Shown here in pieces: positions 1-8,527 of a stretch of 64,000 nt of DNA (the first letter of the stretch is position 1; each line of letters starts with the position of its first letter). A model generated the notes under the pieces. The model saw nothing but the letters and a program-made list of their open reading frames with translations, made no database searches and was not told the origin of the DNA. A program made the position numbers and the translations under genes. Origin of the DNA: Ruminococcus sp. NK3A76 (GTDB lineage Bacteria; Bacillota; Clostridia; Oscillospirales; Ruminococcaceae); contig NZ_JMMA01000002.1 of NCBI RefSeq assembly GCF_000686125.1, positions 1,798,001 through 1,862,000 on the forward strand, in the 5' to 3' direction.

Positions 1-325
1 ATTCAAGCTCGCCTACCGCGGCTGCTGCGCACTTAGCGCTTGAAGGTGCAACTCTTGAAATGAATGCACGAGTACCGCCGTTGATAAAGAAATGCTCAAC
101 TGCATAAGCTAAGAAGCGGTAATCACCGAACTCGTTCTCGGAAAGGAAACCGCCGTATTTTCTTCTGAAATCCGCAAAATTAGTAACAAGCTGCGGAACG
201 CCGCCTATCGGGCCTTTTTCGGCAAGACCCACAAAACCTGCCGTACTTGTTCCGACACCCTCCATAGGCTTACCGCCGGACTCAAACTCCTCGACATATA
301 CACCGGGAGATAAATATTCTGCCAT
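1..325 (-). CDS. Contractile tail sheath protein, N-terminal part (runs off the window)
   Basis: The 108 visible codons begin MAEYLSPGVYVEE and continue with GVGTSTAGFVGLAEKGP and then a region typical of the first domain of phage and eCIS sheaths (YLSPGVYVEE...TS.AGFVG...KGP). In the family, sheath subunits polymerise round the inner tube and contract to drive it through a target membrane. The ATG is at 325-323 and the rest lies beyond position 1. It is separated from the upstream operon gene by 128 bp that holds its own extended -10 promoters and a hairpin, so expression of this high-copy subunit may be partly independent of the other CIS genes. The family assignment is firm; which sheath paralogue it is cannot be told. 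Confidence 0.93.
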   Translation of the reverse strand, partial: MAEYLSPGVYVEEFESGGKPMEGVGTSTAGFVGLAEKGPIGGVPQLVTNFADFRRKYGGFLSENEFGDYRFLAYAVEHFFINGGTRAFISRVAPSSAKCAAAAVGELE

Positions 326-334
326 AAAGATCGC

Positions 335-357
335 TTTTACCCGAGCAACGGGTAAAA
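335..357 (-). promoter_or_regulatory. Perfect hairpin in the sheath mRNA leader
   Basis: A 9-bp perfect stem (TTTTACCCG / CGGGTAAAA) with a 5-nt loop lies 9 nt before the sheath ATG. The best Shine-Dalgarno-like tract (AAAGGGGG, at about 364-371) lies on the other side of the hairpin, so the stem sits between ribosome site and start. It could set mRNA stability or translation; the function is not known. Confidence 0.6.
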
Positions 358-415
358 ACCGTTCCCCCTTTCGTTATTTGATCTTGTTATCACGCTGATT
401 TGTGATTACAACATT

Positions 416-459
416 ATTATAACACCGCATTATAACAAAATCTATAACTCAAACTATAA
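416..459 (-). promoter_or_regulatory. Sheath promoter region: two extended -10 boxes and phased TTATA repeats
   Basis: Reading on the minus strand, TGTTATAAT occurs at 437-429 and again at 424-416; both match an extended -10 (TGnTATAAT). No good -35 is visible. TTATA recurs four times (plus-strand TATAA at 418, 431, 443, 455), spaced 12-13 bp, and could also be protein-binding repeats. The region separates the charged 248-residue protein from the sheath gene. Confidence 0.6.
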
Positions 460-1200
460 TTCATTCTCGTTATTTTCATTATTTGCATCATCATTCTCAT
501 CATCATCATTGTCTGCGGCGGCAAGTTCTTCTTTGGTCACAGTCTGCTGCTCCTGCTCGGCCTGCTCCTTGGCGTAGGTCTTTCTGCGTGCCTTGCGCAG
601 CCTTGCCATAAATCTGTCACGGTACTCGGTCTCCTTATGCACCCGCCGCTCGAGCCGCTCACGCTCGGAATAATTATCGTTCTGTGACCCGCTCATACTG
701 CGAAGCTGAGAAAGCTCAGCCTTATCCTCCTCGAGCCGCAAAAGCGGCATGGCATCGCGCTGTTCCTTTGAGACGCGGCGTTTTGCCATTATCTCAAATT
801 CCCTTATCATACGCATTTCGGAAATATTTCTGTCGGCACGGTATGCAAAAGCGCCATGTCTGTCGGCATAGAGGTTGGTATAGAAGTCACCGTAAGCACC
901 TATCCTCTTTTTGCGGCGTGTGCCTTTGAGCTTTTTCTTGTCGCTGTCAAGAGTCACCTCGCCCGGCTCCTTCACGGTGTTCACCGATATGAGCATCTGC
1001 CCGTATTTATCGGCACCCACCGAAACGTTGTCAAATGAGTTTTTGATACCCATGACCTCATAGTATTTCTCGTCCTGCGGGTTAGGCTCATAGCCCTCGA
1101 CCTTTTTCTTGTCCTGCGTCTCGCTCTCGCGCACGTGCTCTGTGCCCTCGGAGAGGTTCAGCTTTTTATCGTAATTATCGTAATCGTCAAATACCGACAA
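454..1200 (-). CDS. Charged hypothetical protein of the CIS operon (248 aa)
   Basis: No family recognised. The start is TTG at 1200, 11 nt after the stop of the upstream ATPase, with GAGGTGAGG just before it. The N-terminal third is acidic and Lys-rich; the middle (about residues 110-215) is Arg/Glu-rich and likely helical, with RERLERRVHKETEYRDR; the tail is a low-complexity Asp/Asn/Glu run. There is no signal peptide or membrane segment. It lies last before the sheath promoter and just after an AAA+ ATPase. A cytoplasmic assembly or adaptor role would fit, but that is a guess. Confidence 0.75.
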   Translation of the reverse strand: MSVFDDYDNYDKKLNLSEGTEHVRESETQDKKKVEGYEPNPQDEKYYEVMGIKNSFDNVSVGADKYGQMLISVNTVKEPGEVTLDSDKKKLKGTRRKKRIGAYGDFYTNLYADRHGAFAYRADRNISEMRMIREFEIMAKRRVSKEQRDAMPLLRLEEDKAELSQLRSMSGSQNDNYSERERLERRVHKETEYRDRFMARLRKARRKTYAKEQAEQEQQTVTKEELAAADNDDDENDDANNENNENEL

Positions 1201-1211
1201 TCCCCCTCACC

Positions 1212-3122
1212 TCACTCGTCAAGGAAGTAGTAATACTCGCCCGCATCTGCCTTGGTAAATGCCTTGCCGCTCTTTGAATATTCATTTTTGAGTGATGCGA
1301 TGATATGCTTCATACCCACCTCACCGCTGCCCTCGGCAGCCGCAAGGAAAGCGCTGTGCAGGGCAATGTTTTTGATATTGCTGCCCGACAGCTCGAAATT
1401 ATCAACAAGATAATCGTAGTCGATACTGCTAAGGGGCAGCCTGTCGGGAAATGCTCTTTTCCACATCTCTCTGCGCCTGTCCGCATCGGGGAACGGGAAA
1501 TCTATCATCAGCTTCATGCGGCGCTTGAAGGCCTCATCGAAGTTCTGCACAAGGTTGGTAGCAAGAATGACTATGCCGTGATATTCCTCTATCTTCTGCA
1601 AAAGGAACGCCGATTCCATATTACTGTATTTATCGTTTGAATCCCTGACCTCGGTGCGCTTTGAAAAGAGCACGTCCGCCTCGTCAAAGAAGAGTATCAC
1701 CTTGCTTTTCTTAGCATTATCAAATATCTCGTCAAGGTTTTTCTCGGTCTCGCCGATATATTTGCTGACCACGTTTGCAAGGCTTATTCGGTATATCTCA
1801 AGCCCCAGCTCGTTAGCTATTATCTGTGCTGCCATAGTCTTGCCCGTGCCGGGTGGGCCTATGAAAATCATAGACACGCTCCTGCCGTAGGCTATCTTAT
1901 CGGCAAAGCCCCACTCATCATAGACCTTATGCCGATAGCGCACCTGATCGCAGGCGGTCTTTAAAAGCCTTTTGCTGTGCTCGGGCAGCACTATATCCTC
2001 CCAGCCGAAAACGCAGTTTATCCTGACCGCCTTGCTGCCCATATCGGAGTTTACCGAGCGGGTGCAGCCTGTTTTTATATCGGCAAAGGTGAGCTTATCG
2101 CCCTTTGACAGCATAGCCGCAAAGCGCAGGGCTTTCTTTAAGCCGCCGACCGTGAAGGAATACTCGCTCACAAGTTCGGAGATATCGGCGCTTCCGTCGG
2201 TCTGATAAAAGCGCAGCTCATTTTCCCATATCCTGTACTGTTCCTGTGTGGAGGGAGCACCTATGCTTATATTCACCGTCTCGATGAAAGAGCCTTCAAA
2301 AGCCTCGCCGCAAACAGCCAAAACCACACCCGTTTCCTGCGCAAGGGCACAGGCAAAGCGCCAAAAGCTGCCGCTGTCAGAGCTTTCATCATCAACTATT
2401 ACAGCAGCTGCACCGAGCCACATCAGCTTTGTCGAAAGCTCCTTGATACGCCTTATATCACAGCGCTTATCTGGGCGTATGAACACACTGTCGATGCCCA
2501 CAGCTTTGAGTGCAAGAGCAGCCGCCGTGCGTCTGCCGCTGCCCTCCTCGCCCGTGACTGCAATTATGCGGGAAATGCCATTTTTATCGGCCTTTACGGC
2601 AGCAGCTATCTCCTGCTCGGCTGCCTTGTTTTGCGATAGGTCTATATAATGCAGCCCCTCGCCGATATCATTTAAAAACAACTCATCATCTATCTCGCCG
2701 CAGGCTATGAAACGTGCGGCAAAGGGCTTGATGGTCATAAGGGCATTACAGCGCGGCGCTGTGCCGTCAAACACGCGATCAAGGACGGTATATTCCGACA
2801 GAGATCCGCACACAGGCAAAATATCGCTGACCCCCAAAAACAGCTCACACGCCGCCTCAGGGGTGATGCTGCCCGCCGGCAGGCCGTATAGCCTGAGGAG
2901 TACATCTGATGCAGGCCTGCTGAAATTTACAAGTGCGCCGAGTATAACTGTCAGGCTCTCAAAGCCGCTGCACCCGTAAAGAATATCGCAAAGCGGCGTA
3001 TTATCGGCCTTTGGCAGCATACTTAATATACCCTCTGCCCCCGACTTGTCAAAGCCGTTCTTTTCAAACGCCGCAAGATAAGCGTTCATAGCGCAAAACA
3101 CAGGCTCATATTCAGAAAACAT
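1212..3122 (-). CDS. AAA+ ATPase (Afp15/Pvc15-like), second copy
   Basis: A two-module AAA+ protein of 636 residues. The C-terminal module has Walker A GPPGTGKT (about 421), Walker B ILFFDEAD, sensor-1 ATN and an FKRRMK arginine-finger region, the VCP/FtsH-like pattern of the ATPase carried by eCIS clusters. An earlier module has a Walker A-like GEEGSGRRT (about 188) in which the lysine is replaced, and a VIVDDE strand, so it is probably inactive. In eCIS the ATPase is needed for particle assembly or loading; the exact step is unsettled. ATG at 3122 follows the regulator's stop by 6 nt, with GAGGGGTGAG as RBS. It is a paralogue of the ATPase at 6295-8517. Confidence 0.92.
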   Translation of the reverse strand: MFSEYEPVFCAMNAYLAAFEKNGFDKSGAEGILSMLPKADNTPLCDILYGCSGFESLTVILGALVNFSRPASDVLLRLYGLPAGSITPEAACELFLGVSDILPVCGSLSEYTVLDRVFDGTAPRCNALMTIKPFAARFIACGEIDDELFLNDIGEGLHYIDLSQNKAAEQEIAAAVKADKNGISRIIAVTGEEGSGRRTAAALALKAVGIDSVFIRPDKRCDIRRIKELSTKLMWLGAAAVIVDDESSDSGSFWRFACALAQETGVVLAVCGEAFEGSFIETVNISIGAPSTQEQYRIWENELRFYQTDGSADISELVSEYSFTVGGLKKALRFAAMLSKGDKLTFADIKTGCTRSVNSDMGSKAVRINCVFGWEDIVLPEHSKRLLKTACDQVRYRHKVYDEWGFADKIAYGRSVSMIFIGPPGTGKTMAAQIIANELGLEIYRISLANVVSKYIGETEKNLDEIFDNAKKSKVILFFDEADVLFSKRTEVRDSNDKYSNMESAFLLQKIEEYHGIVILATNLVQNFDEAFKRRMKLMIDFPFPDADRRREMWKRAFPDRLPLSSIDYDYLVDNFELSGSNIKNIALHSAFLAAAEGSGEVGMKHIIASLKNEYSKSGKAFTKADAGEYYYFLDE

Positions 3123-3128
3123 CTTATC

Positions 3129-5258
3129 TCACCCCTCGGTCTCATTTGCAAACCCCGAAAGAAACTCGTTTTTGAGCCACCTGCTGGGGGCTATGCCAAG
3201 CTCCTTATCTATGGTTTTTGCATATTCGTCATATTTTTTCTTGGCTTTATCGGGCATACCGAGCGCAAAGCAGCACTGTATATAGCTGCACACTATCTGC
3301 TCGGAGAACGGGTCGGCAGCAGATGCGTTTTTAAGGCAGAGCAGCTCCTTTTCCCTGTCGCCGCTTTCCTTATATATATCCGCAAGCATCTGTGAGGCGC
3401 TGACAAAGCACCTGTCGTAATACTCCTTTTTCTCCTGCGAACAAAAGCTCTCGCTGTCGCCTAAATATCTTCCCCAGTAGCTTTCAAGCACGCCTGCGCG
3501 GGCTGTGAGCTTTTTGCGCTCGCCCTTTTCCATGGCCTCGCATACCTCTATTATCTCGCTGTCGTCCGGAACTATCTTTGACACATCGAGCATATAGCAC
3601 TTGCTTTTATAGCTTATGATGTTTTCAAGCCCGTAGGCCGAAAGCTCACGCCGCAGCCCGTAGATTATGTTATGCAGCACAGCCACGGCATTTGCTGGTA
3701 TCTCGTCCTTCCACAGGGCGTTCATTATATCAGACCGTGAGACAGGCCTGCCATTGCGCTCGAGCATATAGGCTATAAGCTCGGTGCTCCTGCGGCTCTT
3801 GCACTGTATCTCGTTATCGTTCACGGTCAGACGAAGTGTGCCGAACCTGTATATATGCAGCTTGCCGCTGTCATCGCCGTCCTGCTCTATCAGTGCGAGA
3901 GTGTCCTTCTCCTTTTGGTGCAGGAAGGGCAAAGGCAGCGAGTTTTCTTTTAAATACTCGCACGCACTCCTTACATTTTCAGCATACATCTCACGGTTGC
4001 CCTCATATCGAATAAGGCCGTTATATAGCCTGCGGCAGACGCTGTATCTGTTCTCCTTGCCGAAACGGCTGTCGGCCATATTATAGGCGGCCTCCATTTT
4101 CGCAAGAGCACCGCTGTAATAATAATACTGCGCGAGTATCCCCAGCACCTCGGGGTCGGTAGTGCGGCGCTCCTTCTCGATGATATTGCCGCAGTAGCCG
4201 ATAAGCTCGAACTCATAGTTTTCAAGGAACCTCTCGCCGTGCTCCTTCAGTATGCGCTCCGCAGCAGCGGAGTTGCCGCTCACATCAAAGAGCTTTATCG
4301 CCTCGGCAAAGCGTTTACGGTCTATGTAGTAGGCCGAAGCTCTGTCGGTGACGGTCTTTTTGGTCTGTTTATCGAGCATACCCGCAAGCACACAGCGAAT
4401 GACCTGCGGCAGCACGGCAGCGCCGCTGTCATCACGGCGCAGTATGCCCGCGGTCACTATGCGGTCTTCCCTCACGCCGCTGTCTCTGATACGAAACACC
4501 GATGCGGAAAACTCGGGGTCTGAGGAATAGATAAACGACATAAGTTTCAGCTGCTCTGCAAGCCCCTCGTCAAGGTCACTGAGCAGCTCGCAGGAGATAT
4601 ACCGTTCAAGCAGCGTTTTGCCGATGCATTTTTCTATATCATCGGCCGAAACTGCGGCCTTTGCGATCTCACACACCCCCGCACACCAGCCGTCTGTATA
4701 GGAATAAAGCGTGTTTACATACTTATCATCATACGCCCTGTCAAGAAGGCGCAGGCAGCAGGCGGTCTCGCTGCGTGTCAGCCGCATATCGTCTATGCCG
4801 AAAAGGACAGCCCGCCCGTTCATAAGGTAAGAAAGCATATATGCGGGCACGTCACGGCCTGCCGCAAGCAGCCTGAACCTGCCCTGGGCAGCCGCCTCGC
4901 ACAAAAGCCCGAGCAGCGCTGACGCCGCCCTGTCGGTGACTTGATCGGCATTGTCTATAAGCAAAAGCCCACCCTGCCCCGAAAGGCTCTCAATAAAAAG
5001 CCTGACTGTCTGACAGTCATCAAGCCCGTGCGTGCTATCGCTTATATGCTCCGAAAGCAGCTGTGCGACCGAATGTGTGCTGTTATAAAAGGGCGCAAGC
5101 TCTATGTGCACGCTGCCCTCGTTATCTTCGGCAAGCTGCTTAAGGTAAGCGCTCTTGCCATAGCCTGCGCAGCAAACGATAACACCGAGCGTGGCGGTTA
5201 TCTGCGGCCTTTCACGGCGCACAAGGCGCTCGTTTTTATACTCAAATATCTCACTCAT
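3129..5258 (-). CDS. SARP/MalT-like transcriptional regulator: NTPase + OmpR-type wHTH + BTAD
   Basis: 709 residues. The N-terminus has a MalT-type P-loop CCAGYGKS (about 29-36) and Walker B GLLLIDNADQ, followed by helical repeats. Around 463-545 lies a winged helix that begins HIYRFGTLRLTVND, with SRRSTELIAYMLERNG and SRSDIMNALW, typical of the OmpR-like domain of SARP proteins. It is followed by a bacterial transcriptional activator domain (about 550-700, ending KYDEYAKTIDKELGIAPS). SARP proteins activate by binding direct repeats next to the -10, and just such repeats lie at the operon promoter (34087-34108). Encoded inside the CIS operon, it is a good candidate for its activator (inference). 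The gene starts 3 nt after the upstream stop. Confidence 0.88.
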   Translation of the reverse strand: MSEIFEYKNERLVRRERPQITATLGVIVCCAGYGKSAYLKQLAEDNEGSVHIELAPFYNSTHSVAQLLSEHISDSTHGLDDCQTVRLFIESLSGQGGLLLIDNADQVTDRAASALLGLLCEAAAQGRFRLLAAGRDVPAYMLSYLMNGRAVLFGIDDMRLTRSETACCLRLLDRAYDDKYVNTLYSYTDGWCAGVCEIAKAAVSADDIEKCIGKTLLERYISCELLSDLDEGLAEQLKLMSFIYSSDPEFSASVFRIRDSGVREDRIVTAGILRRDDSGAAVLPQVIRCVLAGMLDKQTKKTVTDRASAYYIDRKRFAEAIKLFDVSGNSAAAERILKEHGERFLENYEFELIGYCGNIIEKERRTTDPEVLGILAQYYYYSGALAKMEAAYNMADSRFGKENRYSVCRRLYNGLIRYEGNREMYAENVRSACEYLKENSLPLPFLHQKEKDTLALIEQDGDDSGKLHIYRFGTLRLTVNDNEIQCKSRRSTELIAYMLERNGRPVSRSDIMNALWKDEIPANAVAVLHNIIYGLRRELSAYGLENIISYKSKCYMLDVSKIVPDDSEIIEVCEAMEKGERKKLTARAGVLESYWGRYLGDSESFCSQEKKEYYDRCFVSASQMLADIYKESGDREKELLCLKNASAADPFSEQIVCSYIQCCFALGMPDKAKKKYDEYAKTIDKELGIAPSRWLKNEFLSGFANETEG

Positions 5259-5261
5259 AGG

Positions 5262-5771
5262 TCAATCAAGCTGTATTATCGAGGTGTCGTCATTCAAAAG
5301 CTCGGAAAGCTGCACATCGCCGCCTTTGAGCGACTGCAATATCCACACGCCCTGCACGGCTGTGTCGGCGGCTATCTGCCATGTCATCAGAAAGACCTTC
5401 ATCATCTGCTCTGTGGGGGCGGCGGTATCGGCAAGATACGAGCAGCCGAAATAAAAATAGCCGCCCTCTCTTTCAAGCCCGAAGCTGCCAATCGTCAGGA
5501 ACTTATTGAGATACAAAAGCAGCTCGTCTATGCTGTCACACAGTTCACTGTCAAGCTCTGCGCCAAGGGTGAACAGAATATCAACGGCGGCGGTCTGCTC
5601 AGTGGTCTCGTTTACCGAGATATTGCAGTCATCAAAGGTATCGCTGCTGTGCGGCTCAAGCACCAAAATATCCCTGCCGTCGATATCCTCATGCAGCACG
5701 TTCAGCCCGCGTAAAGAGAAAAACCCCTCGGTCTCGGAAAAAAGGCGTGTCTGAAATTCACTGTTCATCAT
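5262..5771 (-). CDS. YbjN-like small protein, copy 2
   Basis: I place the start at ATG 5771 (MMNSEF), preceded by AAAGGAGG; a longer frame upstream lacks an RBS. The gene overlaps the previous one by 14 bp, implying coupled translation. The 169 residues show the alternating beta/helix pattern of YbjN/type III chaperone-like folds (LNKFLTIGSFGLEREGGYFY followed by a long helix). It pairs with the neighbouring 171-residue protein, which has the equivalent LNGYSAFGSFRLFDDNGSV, so the two are probable paralogues. A chaperone role for the CIS or its cargo is inference. Confidence 0.7.
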   Translation of the reverse strand: MMNSEFQTRLFSETEGFFSLRGLNVLHEDIDGRDILVLEPHSSDTFDDCNISVNETTEQTAAVDILFTLGAELDSELCDSIDELLLYLNKFLTIGSFGLEREGGYFYFGCSYLADTAAPTEQMMKVFLMTWQIAADTAVQGVWILQSLKGGDVQLSELLNDDTSIIQLD

Positions 5772-6273
5772 TCTGCCTCCTTTTAAGCTCCTTAAGCAAA
5801 GTGTCGTTGCTCTCGCCGTTAAGAGCACGGTAAATAAAGCTGCCGAGGTCTGCGGCTATCGGCTTCATAGCCTCTATCGTTTTTAAAAGCAGCTCTGTTG
5901 CCCTTGCGGCGTCCATATCCTCGGGAAAGACCATGCCCTGACAGAACATCACCGAGCCGTTATCATCAAAGAGCCTAAACGACCCGAAAGCCGAGTAGCC
6001 GTTGAGACGGTTTATCAGCCTGCTTATATCACTGTATCTATCGGCGTCTATATCGGTAAAGAGGAATATATTCACCTCAAACACACCGAACATCTCATCT
6101 GCCGGCTGCACGGCTATCTGATAAGCGACTTCGGCATTCTCGTCAAAGGGCGATGCGACTGTCACGATAAGTACAGGTCCGTCATCGCTGTCGGCTATCT
6201 CGGCAGACTTTGCATTTTCGGCAAATGCGTTCATCAAAAGGCCGAGGTATTGTTTTACGGCTTGCGTATCCAT
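5758..6273 (-). CDS. YbjN-like small protein, copy 1
   Basis: 171 residues, ATG with GGAGG nine bases upstream. The pattern NRLNGYSAFGSFRLFDDNG, a following beta strand and the helix ATELLLKTIEAMKPIAAD resemble YbjN-family proteins, whose fold is that of type III secretion chaperones. There is no signal peptide. It sits between the AAA+ ATPase and its shorter paralogue, with a 14-bp overlap into the latter. If the fold is right, a tandem chaperone-like pair next to an ATPase suggests substrate handling, but no substrate is shown. Confidence 0.7.
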   Translation of the reverse strand: MDTQAVKQYLGLLMNAFAENAKSAEIADSDDGPVLIVTVASPFDENAEVAYQIAVQPADEMFGVFEVNIFLFTDIDADRYSDISRLINRLNGYSAFGSFRLFDDNGSVMFCQGMVFPEDMDAARATELLLKTIEAMKPIAADLGSFIYRALNGESNDTLLKELKRRQNDEQ

Positions 6274-6294
6274 TGAATATGACCTCCATTCGGC

Positions 6295-8517
6295 TTACAG
6301 GGCAAGATAACCGAAATCAGCGTCGGTAAGTATCTTGCCGTATTTTGAAAAATTGAGCTTTACAGCCTCGATTATATGTGCGTTGCGTATGCCCTGCCCC
6401 TGCGAGGCGGCAAGAAATGCGGCATTTGTGAGTATCTCCTTTATATTGCTGCCCGACAGCTCAAAATGCTCGGCAAAGAACTCGAAATCTATCGGCTCGT
6501 CGGTCTTTGCTGCGGCGGGCAGTATCTTCTGCCAAAGCATCAGGCGTATATCGGGTGTGGGGAACACAAAGTTTATCATAAACTTTATCCTGCGCTTGAA
6601 GGCGTCATCTATATTGTTGACATAGTTGGTGGCAAGTATGGTTATGCCCTCGTAGTCCTCGAGCTTTTGCAGAAGGAATGCTGTGTCGGCATTGGCGTAG
6701 CGGTCATTTGAATCCTTGACCTCCGAGCGCTTTGCAAACATCGAATCTGCCTCGTCAAAGAAGAGCATGGCGTTTATATTCTTGGCCTTATTGAAAAGAT
6801 TTGAGATATTTTTCTGTGTCTCACCTATATACTTGCTCGAAAGCTGCGACAGGTCTATGCGGTAGAGGTCAAGCCCCAGCTCGTTTGCTATGACCTGCAC
6901 GGCCATTGTCTTGCCCGTTCCGGGCGAGCCGTAGAAAAGCGCACACAGCCCCCGCCCATACGGCGATTTTTTGCGAAAGCCCCAGTCCTCGTTTACAACA
7001 CTTCGGTATTTGACCTGATCGCAGATCATCATCATCTTGCGTTTCTGATCATCGCCTATCACAAGATCGTCCCAGGTGAACACGGCGTTTATCTTTGACG
7101 CATAGCCGCCAAGCTGGTTCGATGACTGCTGGCGCACGCTCTTAGAGAGGATATCGTTTGTTATCCCCGACCCTTCGGCTGCTGCGATATGATACGCACC
7201 CCGAGCAGCCTTGATTATGCCGTCGGGTGTGAGTATATAGCTGTTTGCAAGCACTGTCGTCTGCACCCCGTCATCAAGTGCTGTGTCCCAGAATAGCTTG
7301 CGCTCGTTGGCTGTCAGCATGGGCAGCTCGGTGCTCACCACCTCTGTATCGGTACCGATGAAGGTATCGTCCTTTTGGTGTGTGACCCAAAAGACAAAGT
7401 CAAAGAGCGTGATGATATACTCGCCCGCTCTTTTGACTGCCAGAGCGGCAGGTGAGCGCTTTACGTTGCCCTCGCTGTCGGTCTCGGTAAGGGGCGTATC
7501 TACGGTAAAACAAGGCACAGCCCCGAGCAGCAGCGTCTCGGTATATATGCGGTCTATAATAAGCCTTATATCGTCTCGCTCACAGCTTATGAGCTTGTAA
7601 AGATCAATATCCAAAAGCCGCAGACCCTTACGGCTCACGGCATATTCGGCACAGTATCTTCTGCCTATGCCCGCTGGGCCGCAGATGTTCATGACAAACG
7701 GCGTGCCGCCCTTAAAGGCATTGTCGGCAAAGAGCTTTTCAACAAAGGAAAAGGTCTCGTTCCTTAGCCTGATATGTCTGCCGCTGTCAAATGCGGGATA
7801 TATGCGGCAGTATTCGCTGACCGCTTTATCCATAACGCTCTCACCGAGGATATACGATGCGGCCCTCGTGCTAAGCAAAAGACGCTGAGCGCTCTCGCCG
7901 CGGTCTAAGCGCCTTTTGCCCTTGTCGCACAAAAAGCGGCAAAGGGGCGACTCGCCGTCGAGCAGCCCCGCATACCCATTCTCCTTGCCGTAAAGGTATG
8001 CATACAATTTCTGCGCAAGCCACTTTGAGGGGTATTGATCGGTGCTGTTATTGTGAAGATAGGTAAACACCGCCTCGTATTTTCTGTCATACTCGACCGA
8101 GAGAGCAAGCAGCAGGCAGAACCTCTCGAAATCATCAAGGGCGAACTTGCGGCACACTACCTCAAAGCGTGAGATAAAGCCGTTATTAAGCCCGCGCTTT
8201 TTTCTTGCCTCTATATGGTAAAATGCGTTTTCGAGCTGGCTCTTTGCAGCAGCAGACAGGCCGCCCTGTCTCCTCTGCCGCCTGCCCGACATAAGCAGCT
8301 CGCCGAGGTCTGAGGAGGACACTGACATACCGAGTGCCGCACCTATCTCATTGCGGGGCGGCATATCGCCCGCTGTCAGTCCCTTTGCACCCGCTGCAAG
8401 TGTCAGGCTCATATCGAGCAGCGAGAACAGGTCGTCAAGCTCCTCTTTATCGCTGCTGTATGGTTTAAGTGTTTGTGCGAAATCAAAAAATTCGCCGTAG
8501 AGCTTTTCTGTCTGCAT
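6295..8517 (-). CDS. AAA+ ATPase (Afp15/Pvc15-like), first copy
   Basis: The start is set at ATG 8517 because GGAGG lies seven bases upstream and the longer frame to 8637 overlaps the previous gene by over 100 bp; this gives 740 residues. The C-terminal AAA+ module has GSPGTGKT (about 529), AMLFFDEADSMF, an ATN sensor and AFKRRIKF. An upstream module near residue 280 has GPAGIGRR, again without the Walker lysine. The N-terminal 250 residues are helical and end in a probable wHTH-like segment. The C-terminal third closely resembles the ATPase at 1212-3122, so the operon carries two diverged ATPases instead of the usual one. Confidence 0.93.
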   Translation of the reverse strand: MQTEKLYGEFFDFAQTLKPYSSDKEELDDLFSLLDMSLTLAAGAKGLTAGDMPPRNEIGAALGMSVSSSDLGELLMSGRRQRRQGGLSAAAKSQLENAFYHIEARKKRGLNNGFISRFEVVCRKFALDDFERFCLLLALSVEYDRKYEAVFTYLHNNSTDQYPSKWLAQKLYAYLYGKENGYAGLLDGESPLCRFLCDKGKRRLDRGESAQRLLLSTRAASYILGESVMDKAVSEYCRIYPAFDSGRHIRLRNETFSFVEKLFADNAFKGGTPFVMNICGPAGIGRRYCAEYAVSRKGLRLLDIDLYKLISCERDDIRLIIDRIYTETLLLGAVPCFTVDTPLTETDSEGNVKRSPAALAVKRAGEYIITLFDFVFWVTHQKDDTFIGTDTEVVSTELPMLTANERKLFWDTALDDGVQTTVLANSYILTPDGIIKAARGAYHIAAAEGSGITNDILSKSVRQQSSNQLGGYASKINAVFTWDDLVIGDDQKRKMMMICDQVKYRSVVNEDWGFRKKSPYGRGLCALFYGSPGTGKTMAVQVIANELGLDLYRIDLSQLSSKYIGETQKNISNLFNKAKNINAMLFFDEADSMFAKRSEVKDSNDRYANADTAFLLQKLEDYEGITILATNYVNNIDDAFKRRIKFMINFVFPTPDIRLMLWQKILPAAAKTDEPIDFEFFAEHFELSGSNIKEILTNAAFLAASQGQGIRNAHIIEAVKLNFSKYGKILTDADFGYLAL

Positions 8518-8527
8518 AAAGCCTCCG

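Noticed and set aside
410-460. A second SARP operator at the sheath promoter
   Set aside because: The TTATA repeats are 12-13 bp apart, not 11, and do not match TTTAATGGACA; I report them only as possible repeats.
4941-5714. 257-codon plus-strand ORF
   Set aside because: It is antisense to the regulator and YbjN-like genes, has no RBS, and its codons mirror the real minus-strand genes.
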